DNA from: Saccharomycopsis phalli
Taxonomy: Eukaryota; Ascomycota; Saccharomycetes; Ascoideales; Saccharomycopsidaceae
Reading direction: 5' to 3'
DNA: 64,000 nt
NCBI GenBank assembly: GCA_020342235.1
Contig: CP073214.1
Location: 1,302,001-1,366,000 of the forward strand
Of this stretch, positions 38,848 through 48,209 are shown piece by piece. Under the pieces are notes generated by a model, which did not search any database, was not told the origin of the DNA, and saw only the letters and a list, made by a program, of their open reading frames with translations. The position numbers and the translations under genes were made by a program. Numbering within the stretch: the stretch's first letter is position 1; every line of letters begins with the position of its first letter.

Positions 38848-39932
38848 ATGGTGAGTAGAGATGAATTATTGTAAACTTATTAACAATAGCATGGCGTAAA
38901 GCGGCAACGGTATGACGCGGAGTTGCGTCGGAAAAAGTTGTTGAAAGATGCTAGTAAGATCAAACATTACCAGAGTCTTACCAATGACTTATTTGCCAAG
39001 GTGAGTATATGTGTATCTTTATGGAGTAATACTAATTGGAGCGGGATAAGGACGATTTTTCCAAGGAAGCTTTTGATTTGACTACGACGTTGCTCGATCT
39101 TAATCCTGAATTTTACACTGTCTGGAACTATCGTCGGGATATCTTATGTGCTGGTGAAATCACACAAGACCAATATTCTAAAGAGCTCAGGTTCACCCAG
39201 ATGCAATTGCGCAAAGTTCCAAAATGCTACTGGGTGTGGAACCATCGGCAATGGTGCTTTGAGACAAACCCCACTTCTGACTGGCACCAAGAGTTGAAGA
39301 TTGTAAATACTCTCTTGGACCTTGATGCTCGGAACTTCCATGGATGGCATTATCGTCGTTATGTAATTGCTGGGTTGGAAAAAAGTGAGGGCAAGAGTTT
39401 GGCTATAGATGAGTTTGACTATACCACCCAGCTTATTAATAAGAATTTTTCCAACTACTCTGCGTTGCACAACCGTACCAAGTTGATTGAAAAGATCTTT
39501 GAGAATCCGCCAGGACCAGGTGAGCCGCATCACCAGTTATTCAGCAGCAGAGAGGCGTTTCTTACTTCGGAATTGGAGTACTTTAAGAATGCAATGTATA
39601 CGGATCCTGACGACCAATCGATCTGGCTTTATATTGAATGGCTTCTTACTGCCCCGTTTTTCACCGTCCATTTACCTCAAGACAGATTGGTGGAAATACT
39701 TCAGCGTCAAGTTGAGGAAATTGACGAGTTGAACGACCTAGAGAAAGACGATAATGGTGTGGATAACAAGTGGTGCTTGAAAGTCAAGGGGAGGGTTCAA
39801 GCGGTGCTATTGAATTTGACTAATAATGAGATGTTGAGTGAGGAAATTCAGCGTGGGTTGCAGGAACTTGTGTTGGCTGACCCAAAGAGAACAAACAGAT
39901 ACAAAGAGCTCTTGGCAAGAGAAGTCGGCTAG
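38848..39932 (+). CDS. Bet4, Rab geranylgeranyltransferase alpha, two introns
   Basis: Bet4 is the alpha subunit of Rab geranylgeranyltransferase (type II), which with Bet2 and the Rab escort protein prenylates Ypt/Rab GTPases. The exons are 38848-38850, 38890-39000 and 39051-39932, giving 331 residues (S. cerevisiae 327). The first exon is only the ATG; joining it to CATGGCGTAAAGCGG gives MHGVKR, the conserved Bet4 N terminus. PFTA repeats are visible: NPEFYTVWNYRRDIL, VPKCYWVWNHRQW, DARNFHGWHYRRYV, NYSALHNRTKL and DQSIWLYIEWLL. No other ATG in the region opens this frame with the conserved start. The identity is secure. Confidence 0.93.
38851..38889 (+). other. BET4 intron 1 (39 nt), directly after the ATG
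   Basis: It begins GTGAGT, ends TAG and has a TATTAAC branch point at 38878-38884, five bases before the 3' splice site. It interrupts the gene between codons 1 and 2. Confidence 0.85.
39001..39050 (+). other. BET4 intron 2 (50 nt)
   Basis: It begins GTGAGT, ends AAG (3' splice site AG at 39049-39050) and has TACTAAT at 39030-39036. Splicing joins LTNDLFAK to DDFSKEAFDL in phase 0. Confidence 0.83.
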
Positions 39933-40421
39933 AGTTTACAATCACCAGTGAGTTGTACAATATCCCGGTAATTATATAACTAATGCACTACCATCTTTCT
40001 GTAATTTGACAATTGAGTGTCTGATATGAAGTCAGGTTGATGTGTCTTGTGGTCAATTCTAGAGACATGTTGTTTAAATTTCTGCAGAAACTAATCTACT
40101 TGACAGGTATATATATCAGCACATAATTCCCCTACTGAACTTGGATGTTCAGTATATAGTGGCATGTGCAACTGATTTCATGTTAGCATGACGAGTTGAA
40201 ATCGAACGTTTGGAGTAAACTAGATCATTGATCTTGCACGCAATATTTGGCATATTATATTAGCATTATTCTATTAATATTCTATCAGCAACGCATCAGA
40301 CATTGCAGCAACATTGATCTTACACGCAATATTTAGCATATTGTAATATTAGCATTATTCTATCAGCATTCTATCAGTAACTTACTAGTCAATTATCATT
40401 AGCACCAATCTGCCACCTTGC
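39933..40421. repeat. BET4-ECM32 spacer with an 86-bp direct duplication
   Basis: A segment beginning CATTGATCTTGCACGCAATA (40226) recurs at 40312 with a few changes; each copy is about 65-70 bp and the period is 86. Within each copy, TTCTATCAGCA-like motifs repeat. No gene is seen in the spacer. Confidence 0.8.
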
Positions 40422-43400
40422 TCAATAAGTAAACTCCTCTCCCTGTAATACCAACTGCTTCTCCTCGACACTAGTCAAGTACTCTCCCCACACCTCATCA
40501 CCCTGCTTCAAGCACTGCAAGTCGCCAATCAAGATCAAACCATACTTTGCCCGGGTCAAGGCCACATTTAGTCTCCGGCGGTCCTTCACAAACCCAATTG
40601 TGTTCTTCTCGTTGGACCGGACGCACGAAAAAATAATAAACTTCTTTTCACGTCCCTGAAAGGCATCGATCGAGGCAATAAGCAATCCAGAAACGCTATT
40701 CACCGTAGCAGCCTTGCCGTCAGTAAAGATATCGTCGCGGTCAATTTCCAGAATAACCTCCTCCTTCAATGGGTTTATCAACTCGTCAGCGGCAATAGCC
40801 GACGCCAAATGCTCTCTTTGAGCACGGTACGGGGTAATCACTCCGATTTCTTCACGTGGCACATTCTTCTCAAAGATAAGTTTCCGAATGGCAATAAGGA
40901 CTCTCTGGGCCTCGCCACGATTGCTGTATGAGAACCCAGATGATTTTTGGTACCGCAGAATTCCTGCCTTGAAGTGGTTTGAGACCACATTCTCGGGACA
41001 CTTCCCGGCAGTGTCCCAGAAAACAAGTGGTCTTTCCACATCTTCAAGAGCTCGATCGGCAACCGAGATACCGTCCACCAACTTGCTATCGTAGAATTTC
41101 TTGCGCGGAAACTCGCTAATCACCGGGTGCATCCGGTACTGTGTATCCAACATGTGTGGGTCCTTGTATGACCCGTTAACAATCACTCGCTCAAACAAAG
41201 ACAATTCCAAGTTGCTGACCTTGGAGAACGACGACAACTGCTTCTGGTCGCCGACCAAGATGAATTTCCGCACACCCTGCATCGATAGCGGAATAAGTGT
41301 CGTCGGTTCAGAGCTCTGGGTACTTTCGTCCATAATAATCACTGGCATGCGCTCGACGTTCTTCAACTGTGCCGATCCAGCAACCACGGTTGTGGTGAAA
41401 ATCACCTTGGCATTACCAACAAACCGTTTTGCTGCTGCTGATTGTGCTGACATCAACTTCTTGAACCGGTTCTGGCTCACGTGCTCCCTTTGGGTCCGCA
41501 AGTCTTTGCGAATCTGGAGCAAGTCGTCCGACATGATATCCTCGATTTTGTGGTGCAAGCAGATCTTGCCCAATACATGATCTCTCGAATACTCCTTTTC
41601 TTTCTCAAGCGACGTGATCCGAAGAAGCGAGCTCTCGTGCTTTTCGAGCAATTGTTCCGCAATGTTATCAATCGCAATGTTCGACGCCGCCACAACTAAA
41701 ATAGGGTAATAATGCATGCCCTGCAAGAGCTGGAGCACAATTTCAATGATTGTCGATGTCTTACCGGTACCTGGTGGACCCTGGAGCACGGTAATACTGT
41801 TGTTCATCGTGCTCTGGATCGCCTTCTTCTGCGATTCGTTAAACGTATCCTTGGTGTATTTTATATAGTTATCAAACTTTATTTGCTTGATTGGTTTCTG
41901 GCCCAAGACCATGGAGATGAAGTCAGGGTTGCTGAGTTTCGACATTGCAAACATTATCCGTGTCGCAGTAGCACTACATGGAAGAATGTTGAACGTTGCA
42001 AAATCTTTCACTCCAGTAGGCAACTTGGTGGTGTTCCAGGGGTATAATCGGACATTCAATTCAATGATCCGGCCTTTGTATTCCCGATCATGCTTACTCT
42101 TCAGTCCCTCAACGTACCCGTACCAAATATCCGTGAGTCCTCGGTTCAAAATAAATCCCTGATCCATGGTGAATGGAGTCTTGCGTACTGCCTGCATCTG
42201 CTTGCTTAATCGTGACTCCATTTCATCCTTGTAGCTGAATATCGCAGTATATCCCTCGTTGGAATTACTTCGCCACCACTCAATATAGAAATTCTCCACG
42301 GGATTGTTTTCGTAGAGTTCTTCCAAGTATAAACTGTAACACATTTCCTGGAAGTACTCGTCTAGGTTGTCATATGTAAGCTTTGTCTCCTTCTTGGCCA
42401 CATGATCCACCAACAATTCAAGGTTCTTGGAAACCGAATCTGTGGCTTCGACTTCTCCTGAAAAGTCCTTTTTGGTATTGCGCTTTTTCTCTGTTGCATT
42501 TTTCTTGGAAGTGCCTCTTTCCAGGCCTCTCTGGCTCTTTGAATTTTTTGGGTATTTTGAATTCTCATGCTTGGACCCAGACTTTATGTTCAGTTTTGGT
42601 ACAATTTTCTTTTCTGTTGCTTTTGTTTCTGCCTTGGTTATTTTCTTGTCCTTGTTACCATTCACAGTCTTTGTGCCGTTCTGATCTTTATTCTCTTTGT
42701 TCTTATTCTTGTCACTATTCTTGTCACTATTCTTGTCACTATTCTTTTCACTATTCTTTTCACTATTCTTGTTCTTGTCACCATTCTTATTCTTCTCACT
42801 ATTCTTATTCTTCTCACTATTCTTATTCTTCTCACTATTCTTATTCTTCTCACTATCCTTATTCTTCTCACTATCCTTATTCTTCTCACTATCCTTATTA
42901 CCCTTTTTCTCCACTCTTGATTTATCATGTCCATTCAAGGCTATCTTGGTAATCTTATCACCAAGTTCCGCAATCAGAGTATTACCAGCTTTACCCCTGA
43001 CTGGAGTATGAGTCCCCAGATTACCTCCCAAAGATTCCTCGCTGTTTCTTTGATTACTTCTTTCTCTTCTGTCACTTTGTATACCACGTGATCCACTGTC
43101 TCCTCTTGATCCTCTTGATCCTCCTCTTGATCCTCCTCTTGATCCTCTTGATCCTCTTGAACCTCCTCTAGATCCTCCCCGTGAACCTCCTCTCCCACCT
43201 CTACCACCTCTTTTTCCACCTCTTCTTCCAGTTCTTCTTGATCTTCCACCACGGCTGCTGCCCCGGGTAACAGCAACACGCTCCTTCAACCCCAACAACT
43301 CAAACAAAAAATTATCGTCGTCCTCACTGATAAACTTGACGCCCTCGAATTTTACAAGACAATTTGTGCAGCAAATCAATCCCCTACCCTGCACCTTTCC

Positions 43401-43733
43401 ATAGTGAAGACGCTCTTCACTACCACATTCTCTACACTCAATATCTCTGAATTTGACATACTGGGGATATTTTTTGAAGAGCAGTCCGTTCGTTATAGTG
43501 TGCTGGATTGACGGCTTCTCGCTCTCGTTTTTAAAGCAGCTCTGGCACACACAGATCATATCTGAGCCGCCATAGCGTGCGATAAGTAACTGGTGGACGT
43601 TTGCATCACCACAATTCTCGCACAAGATCTCGTCGTGGTCGTATGCAATGCTTTTGTGCCGTGTTTGCGACACATGCTTCACCATTTCGGGCTCGGCAAG
43701 CTGCACCTGACAAGTCAAACATTGAAACAGCAT
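40422..43733 (-). CDS. Ecm32/Hel1, Upf1-like helicase
   Basis: Ecm32 (Mtt1) is a superfamily 1 helicase related to Upf1, linked to translation termination on polysomes. The product is 1103 residues (S. cerevisiae 1121). The N terminus is Cys-rich (LFQCLTCQV, ILCENCGD, CECGSEE-type pairs, about 1-130). An RGG/SRGG stretch (157-215) and a Lys/Asn/Ser/Glu repeat (278-345) follow. Helicase motifs: GPPGTGKT (652-659), DEST (802-805), GDQKQL (828-833), QYRMHP (865-870), DAFQGRE (1023-1029), RRLNVALTRAK (1053-1063). All catalytic motifs are intact. The ATG at 43733 gives the conserved start. It is divergent from GOR1. Confidence 0.94.
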   Translation of the reverse strand: MLFQCLTCQVQLAEPEMVKHVSQTRHKSIAYDHDEILCENCGDANVHQLLIARYGGSDMICVCQSCFKNESEKPSIQHTITNGLLFKKYPQYVKFRDIECRECGSEERLHYGKVQGRGLICCTNCLVKFEGVKFISEDDDNFLFELLGLKERVAVTRGSSRGGRSRRTGRRGGKRGGRGGRGGSRGGSRGGSRGSRGSRGGSRGGSRGSRGDSGSRGIQSDRRERSNQRNSEESLGGNLGTHTPVRGKAGNTLIAELGDKITKIALNGHDKSRVEKKGNKDSEKNKDSEKNKDSEKNKNSEKNKNSEKNKNSEKNKNGDKNKNSEKNSEKNSDKNSDKNSDKNKNKENKDQNGTKTVNGNKDKKITKAETKATEKKIVPKLNIKSGSKHENSKYPKNSKSQRGLERGTSKKNATEKKRNTKKDFSGEVEATDSVSKNLELLVDHVAKKETKLTYDNLDEYFQEMCYSLYLEELYENNPVENFYIEWWRSNSNEGYTAIFSYKDEMESRLSKQMQAVRKTPFTMDQGFILNRGLTDIWYGYVEGLKSKHDREYKGRIIELNVRLYPWNTTKLPTGVKDFATFNILPCSATATRIMFAMSKLSNPDFISMVLGQKPIKQIKFDNYIKYTKDTFNESQKKAIQSTMNNSITVLQGPPGTGKTSTIIEIVLQLLQGMHYYPILVVAASNIAIDNIAEQLLEKHESSLLRITSLEKEKEYSRDHVLGKICLHHKIEDIMSDDLLQIRKDLRTQREHVSQNRFKKLMSAQSAAAKRFVGNAKVIFTTTVVAGSAQLKNVERMPVIIMDESTQSSEPTTLIPLSMQGVRKFILVGDQKQLSSFSKVSNLELSLFERVIVNGSYKDPHMLDTQYRMHPVISEFPRKKFYDSKLVDGISVADRALEDVERPLVFWDTAGKCPENVVSNHFKAGILRYQKSSGFSYSNRGEAQRVLIAIRKLIFEKNVPREEIGVITPYRAQREHLASAIAADELINPLKEEVILEIDRDDIFTDGKAATVNSVSGLLIASIDAFQGREKKFIIFSCVRSNEKNTIGFVKDRRRLNVALTRAKYGLILIGDLQCLKQGDEVWGEYLTSVEEKQLVLQGEEFTY
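42690..42905 (-). repeat. Coding repeat in ECM32, (S/D)EKNK type
   Basis: An in-frame 12-18 bp minisatellite encodes NKDSEK, NKNSEK and NSDK units, forming a highly charged linker between the RGG region and the helicase core. Another repeat at about 43085-43220 encodes the RGG/SRGG stretch. Confidence 0.88.
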
Positions 43734-43778
43734 CTTGTCAATGGATCCAAGATTTACAGTTTTTCACACACTCGTGCT

Positions 43779-43799
43779 TTACCCGCCCAGTATTACCCG
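43779..43799. promoter_or_regulatory. Two Reb1-type sites, ECM32/GOR1 promoter
   Basis: TTACCCG occurs at 43779-43785 and again at 43793-43799 in the 197-bp divergent spacer, followed by two AGCCCCAC repeats near 43806-43830. They are likely general regulatory factor sites; binding is inferred. Confidence 0.5.
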
Positions 43800-43930
43800 C
43801 CCACTGTAGCCCCACCGTGTAGCCCCACAGAAATTGGCCCAATTGGGCGATATCTGAGCCATTGCTCATCATATAAAGAGGCCCCGATCCTGTTGTTGGA
43901 GGTCAGCAAATAGCAAACTGCAAAAAAAAA

Positions 43931-44977
43931 ATGAGTACCCTGACCTTGCCTAAAATTCTCCGTATCGGACATATTAAGTATGCCCACAATGCCTGGGACC
44001 AGCTTAGCACCAAGTTCCGGATCATGGACTTGCCAGTGGGCGACAACTATGGGCGGCCCGAGTTTATTCGGGATCTCCAATCGAACCCGGAGTTCCAGGA
44101 CATTGAGGTCATCTCACGCGACCTTGAGACCAAGCGGTTTGTCGGGTTGTTTGATCGCGAATTGATTGGCTATTTCCCATCGAGTGTCAAGGCAATAGTC
44201 CACCGTGCGGCAGGATACGACCAGGTTGATACCACGGCGCTCAGCGAGCGGAAAATCCAGCTCTCCAACACCCCTGACTTGGTCAGCGCAGCTACAGCCG
44301 ACACCCATGTTTTCCTTCTTCTTTCGGCACTCCGCAACTTCCAATTGTCTCACGATAACCTCATTGCGGGGAACTGGCCGAAGCTGGGCGGTGCGCTTGG
44401 GGCGGGTACCCCCGAAGGACACGACCCGCAGGGGAAAGTCGTGGGGGTCTTGGGGCAGGGTAAGATTGGCCGGGCGGTGCTTCTGCGGTTGAAGCCGTTT
44501 GGGTTCAAGCGGTTTATATACCACAACCGACGGCAATTGCCCGAGGAATTGGCGGGCGGTGCGGATTACGTGTCGTATGACGAGTTGTTGGCCCAGTCGG
44601 ACGTTATCTCGGTCAATCTTCCCTTGAACAACAACACCAAGCACATTATCAACGCCGACGCGATCTCCAAGATGAAGGACGGAGTGGTGATCATCAACAC
44701 CGCACGTGGTGCGGTCATTGACGAGATCCCGCTTATTGCCGGATTGAAGTCGGGCAAGGTGTTTGCCGCAGGACTCGATGTGTTTGAGAACGAGCCGTAT
44801 GGCGTTAATCAGGAATTGATCAGCTTGCCAAATGTGGTGAGTCTTCCTCATATGGGCACCCATACCATTGAGACGATTTTGCAAATGGAGGAGTTTGTGG
44901 TGGACAATATTTATAGTCTTTTCAGCACCGGCAAGGTCAAATCGATTGTGCCAGAACAGGAGGGGGTTTTTAAATAG
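43931..44977 (+). CDS. Glyoxylate reductase (Gor1-type)
   Basis: This D-isomer-specific 2-hydroxyacid dehydrogenase reduces glyoxylate to glycolate with NAD(P)H in the best-studied homologue, S. cerevisiae Gor1 (350 residues; here 348). The Rossmann motif GxGxxG is G175, G177, G180. After it come RLKPFGFKRFIYHNR, the catalytic Arg of NTARGAVID (about 259), the Glu of LDVFENEP and the His of LPHMGTH. The CTG at 44483-44485 encodes residue 185, where Gor1 has Glu; serine would fit better than leucine. The ATG at 43931 follows a poly-A stretch. Confidence 0.85.
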   Translation: MSTLTLPKILRIGHIKYAHNAWDQLSTKFRIMDLPVGDNYGRPEFIRDLQSNPEFQDIEVISRDLETKRFVGLFDRELIGYFPSSVKAIVHRAAGYDQVDTTALSERKIQLSNTPDLVSAATADTHVFLLLSALRNFQLSHDNLIAGNWPKLGGALGAGTPEGHDPQGKVVGVLGQGKIGRAVLLRLKPFGFKRFIYHNRRQLPEELAGGADYVSYDELLAQSDVISVNLPLNNNTKHIINADAISKMKDGVVIINTARGAVIDEIPLIAGLKSGKVFAAGLDVFENEPYGVNQELISLPNVVSLPHMGTHTIETILQMEEFVVDNIYSLFSTGKVKSIVPEQEGVFK

Positions 44978-45255
44978 CATGGCACGGGTTTCTACACATT
45001 GTAACATAATCATCCACGGGCTTTTCTTTGGGGTATCTATGTAATTAAATGCAATCTCCAGCACACGGCCAATTCTCAACGCTGATGCATGACTGAGGTA
45101 CGGGGAGTGAATTGAGTGGTTCGGTAATTGACTACATTTGCAATGGTTGGTAATTGACATTTGCAATGGTTGGTAATTGACACCTCCAATGGTTGGTAAT
45201 TCACATCCCAATGGTTGGTAATTCACATCTCCAATGGCTCACTATATTCCCCGCC
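44978..45255. repeat. Convergent spacer with a repeat of about 23 bp
   Basis: Five copies of a unit containing CAATGGTTGGTAATTGACA or CACAT at about 45120-45235, just beyond the GCV1 stop. No gene is present. Confidence 0.88.
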
Positions 45256-46458
45256 TCATTGCTTGTAGTATCCCGGCTGGACAAACGGCAACTTCTCAAT
45301 CTTTCCCTCGACGTTATTCTTTCTCACCTGGACCAAAATATCAGTCTCCTTCTTGTTGTATGGCATCTGGACGTATCCCTGGCCAATGTTGATCTTCTTG
45401 CCGGTCTTGTCGCTCAATGAAGGGCTCTGTGATCCAGAGGTGACAAATCCAACCTCCTTGACGTCGTCGCCATCTCTAACGTAAATCTTGGACCCTCCTC
45501 TCGCAGCAGCTCCACCTTCAAACGAAAAGCCCACACGTTTATATGGAACACTGGACTTGTCCTTTAACTGCTCAAGGACCTTGGCCGCACCGTTAAATCC
45601 CGCCGGATCAGCCCGTCGAGACTTGGACACAATCCAGTTCAAACTGGCCTCAATTGGCGTTATGGACTCGGTGAGCTCGTTGCCATAGAGACACATTCCG
45701 GCCTCCAATCGAAGAGAGTCCCGAGCAGCAAGACCAATTGGCTCGACGCCTTCTTCGGCCAACAACTTTTCCACAAGCTCAACTGCAACTTGGTCGTTTG
45801 GAATCGAGATTTCAAACCCGTCCTCACCAGTGTAGCCCGATCTGGATACAAGCAAGCCGTTGGAGGACTCGTTGAAGGTGTCGACAAAGCCTTTCCCAAC
45901 GACCTTCTCGCCGTTTTGCAAAAAGAAATGGTTGCCAAAGAACACATTCTTCAAATCGACATTGAGCAATTTGGACAAGTGGCTTGCCGACGTTGGACCC
46001 TGAACTGCCACAAGAGACTTCTTAAAGTTCGTGTAAGACAAGTCGTGGTGGCCGTCTTTGAAGCTGTTCAAGTTCTCTGCCAAAAACTTGCTCACCTTGT
46101 CGGTGGTGGCACCGTTACTCACAAAGTAAAGCTCGTTGTTTGACACCTTGGTGATGATGGTATCATCAATAATACCCGCATCATGGTTCAAGAATGTCGA
46201 CAAGTGAGACGTTCCTGCCGGAATGGCCTGGATATCGGTTGGAATCAACTTCTGGATGAACTCCACCGCATCCTTGCCCTGCAATTTGTGCTGGAGCATG
46301 TGGCTGACATCAAACACCCCCGTCTTGGATCGAACCTGGAGGTGCGACTGGATGTGTGTCTGGCCGGCGTAGGAAATTGGTAAGAGATAGTTGGCATAAT
46401 TGACCAATTTTCCGCCGAGCTTAACGTGGATATCGTGCAATGGTGTTCGAAGGGACAT
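45256..46458 (-). CDS. Aminomethyltransferase, glycine cleavage T protein
   Basis: Gcv1 is the tetrahydrofolate-dependent T subunit of the mitochondrial glycine cleavage system. The product is 400 residues, as in S. cerevisiae. Family blocks: LGGKLVNYANYLLP, GQTHIQSHLQVRSKTGVFDV, SHMLQ, SRSGYTGEDGFEISIPND, EGVEPIGLAARDSLRLEAGM, and the C-terminal barrel with YKRVGFSFEGG and IGQGYVQM. The N terminus starts directly at MSLRTPLHDIHVKLGG with no presequence, and an in-frame stop lies 27 nt upstream (46486-46488), so an ordinary longer start is not available. Import would need a near-cognate start or a short uncleaved signal. Confidence 0.95.
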   Translation of the reverse strand: MSLRTPLHDIHVKLGGKLVNYANYLLPISYAGQTHIQSHLQVRSKTGVFDVSHMLQHKLQGKDAVEFIQKLIPTDIQAIPAGTSHLSTFLNHDAGIIDDTIITKVSNNELYFVSNGATTDKVSKFLAENLNSFKDGHHDLSYTNFKKSLVAVQGPTSASHLSKLLNVDLKNVFFGNHFFLQNGEKVVGKGFVDTFNESSNGLLVSRSGYTGEDGFEISIPNDQVAVELVEKLLAEEGVEPIGLAARDSLRLEAGMCLYGNELTESITPIEASLNWIVSKSRRADPAGFNGAAKVLEQLKDKSSVPYKRVGFSFEGGAAARGGSKIYVRDGDDVKEVGFVTSGSQSPSLSDKTGKKINIGQGYVQMPYNKKETDILVQVRKNNVEGKIEKLPFVQPGYYKQ

Positions 46459-47142
46459 TGTCCAAAGTGAAGATTTAGGCTTAATTTATGTGACGAAATT
46501 GACTCGGGAATGACTCGGGACGGGCAGAGTCAGATACATCAACCTACTTCGGTGGGCATAGGCGAGAACCAATAAGGGCGAGAACCAACAAGGGCGAGAA
46601 CCAGCAAGGATGAGTGTGATTTTGTGTAGTGAAATTTACCAAAATGTAGTTGTTTATGTGGTGTGTTCATGGAAATTGGGAATGAGTGACTGTGAAAATT
46701 GAGCATGAAATTTCAACATGAGCCGAAAAATAAAAGGCATCGGTATAACGCGGCTGGCTATGGTTCTAATCAAATAAGGTGGTCATGAGTGATAAAATGA
46801 GGTGGAATAATAAAAATAGAGTGCATATGGAAACATATTATACTACCGTATATATACAACTTCATTATGATGTATAATTTCTGATAGTGCACATTTACAT
46901 TATTGTATTACCACGGCAACTGGAAAACAAGTGAATAAACATGTAGAAAATCAAGTCGAAATTCATTAAATACAAAAAGCAATGCCAATTTAAAAATACC
47001 AAAAATACGAAATATCATGTTTCGCAGATACAGTAACCTCAGCATATAGATAAACTCAGTGCATGAAACACCCTCATGACTTAAAACATCTCCCAAACAC
47101 TATAAAGTACGCTGTACTTCCAATCACCCAAAACCATTTGCA
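46459..47142. repeat. Divergent spacer with a 16-bp repeat
   Basis: Three copies of GGGCGAGAACCAACAA-like units at 46555-46612, close to the GCV1 start. The rest, to the ATG of the tetraspan gene, is AT-rich and shows no gene. Confidence 0.75.
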
Positions 47143-47874
47143 ATGATCCAAATACTCATCCCTTTGATTATCCCGTGTCTTCTTATTGTGTCAATTGCAC
47201 TCTCCATCTCCACTCTATTCACCTCGCACGTCTTTCAAATCTCCTACAATGGCCAGAGTAACGTCTTCAATACACTCCAAACAAAGCAGGACTTTGGTGT
47301 TGTGGAGGTCTCGTTCCAGAACCTATGTATCATTGGAAATTCCACAAACTGCTACCAGAGTGTTCCCCTGGACATATACAACAAGTACAACATCACGCTT
47401 CTCAACTCATACTCAAACGGCACGGTTGCACTGATGAACATTGTGCAGGTTGCAAACACATATAGACACAACAGCTTGATTGGTTTCAGGTTTGTGTTTG
47501 CAGTAATCCTTGTCATGACGGCGGTATCAGCACTTTGCCATTTCTTCCGGCTGGCAACCCAGCTTCCAGTAGTGGAACCGGCACGACGAAAGATTTTCAT
47601 GGCCGTCAGCCCTAGGCTTGTGGAATTGGCTTTGTTTGCAACTAGTCTATTTTTGCAATTTGTCGCTGCGCTTTATTTGACTGTGAGCATGGGTCATCTC
47701 ATTGAGCTCATTAAGGAAGCGTCAATGGAGATTTTGGCGTCGCGCACCCACAAGCGTTTTTTGGCGTTATTATGGAGCAATTTTTCGGTCTTGACGATTC
47801 TAACGAGTGTCAAGGCGGCGATGGTGGCAATAAGTAATCGGACCAAGGTTGATATTATTCAGCCAAAGGTGTGA
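47143..47874 (+). CDS. Tetraspan membrane protein (Sur7/Fig1-like topology)
   Basis: The 243-residue protein has four predicted transmembrane helices (about 5-27, 112-134, 157-181 and 205-228). The large first loop (about 28-110) bears potential N-glycosylation sites (NST, NIT, NGT) and two cysteines (CIIGNSTNC). Four helices with a big outer first loop is the claudin-like layout of fungal Sur7, Fig1 and Dcv1 proteins, which act at eisosomes or in cell fusion. I see no decisive motif, so the subfamily is open. It is convergent with ATP3. Confidence 0.65.
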   Translation: MIQILIPLIIPCLLIVSIALSISTLFTSHVFQISYNGQSNVFNTLQTKQDFGVVEVSFQNLCIIGNSTNCYQSVPLDIYNKYNITLLNSYSNGTVALMNIVQVANTYRHNSLIGFRFVFAVILVMTAVSALCHFFRLATQLPVVEPARRKIFMAVSPRLVELALFATSLFLQFVAALYLTVSMGHLIELIKEASMEILASRTHKRFLALLWSNFSVLTILTSVKAAMVAISNRTKVDIIQPKV

Positions 47875-47928
47875 TGTTGAGGTGCAGCAAGAGTGGGTGT
47901 GTAACATGATGGTGAACGTGGTGATAAA

Positions 47929-48000
47929 GATGATGATAAAGATGATGATAAAGATGATGATAAAGATGATGATAAAGATGATGATAAAGATGATGATAAA
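47929..48000. repeat. 12-bp tandem repeat, six copies
   Basis: Six perfect copies of GATGATGATAAA 54 bp after the tetraspan stop, then two copies of a longer unit containing ATGATGGTGAATGAATTGTA. Confidence 0.96.
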
Positions 48001-48209
48001 GATGATGGTGAATGAATTGTAAACATGATGGTGAATGAATTGTAAACATGATGGTAAAGGTAAATGGCAAACATAATGAGTATAGGCAAATATGAATCAC
48101 AATCCTTATAACCAGTCTGGCAGTACAACATGTACGATATGCACAACATACATCACTCAACGAGCTGAACATCGGTAAACTTACGTTTATATTCATTTAT
48201 TATATGCTA

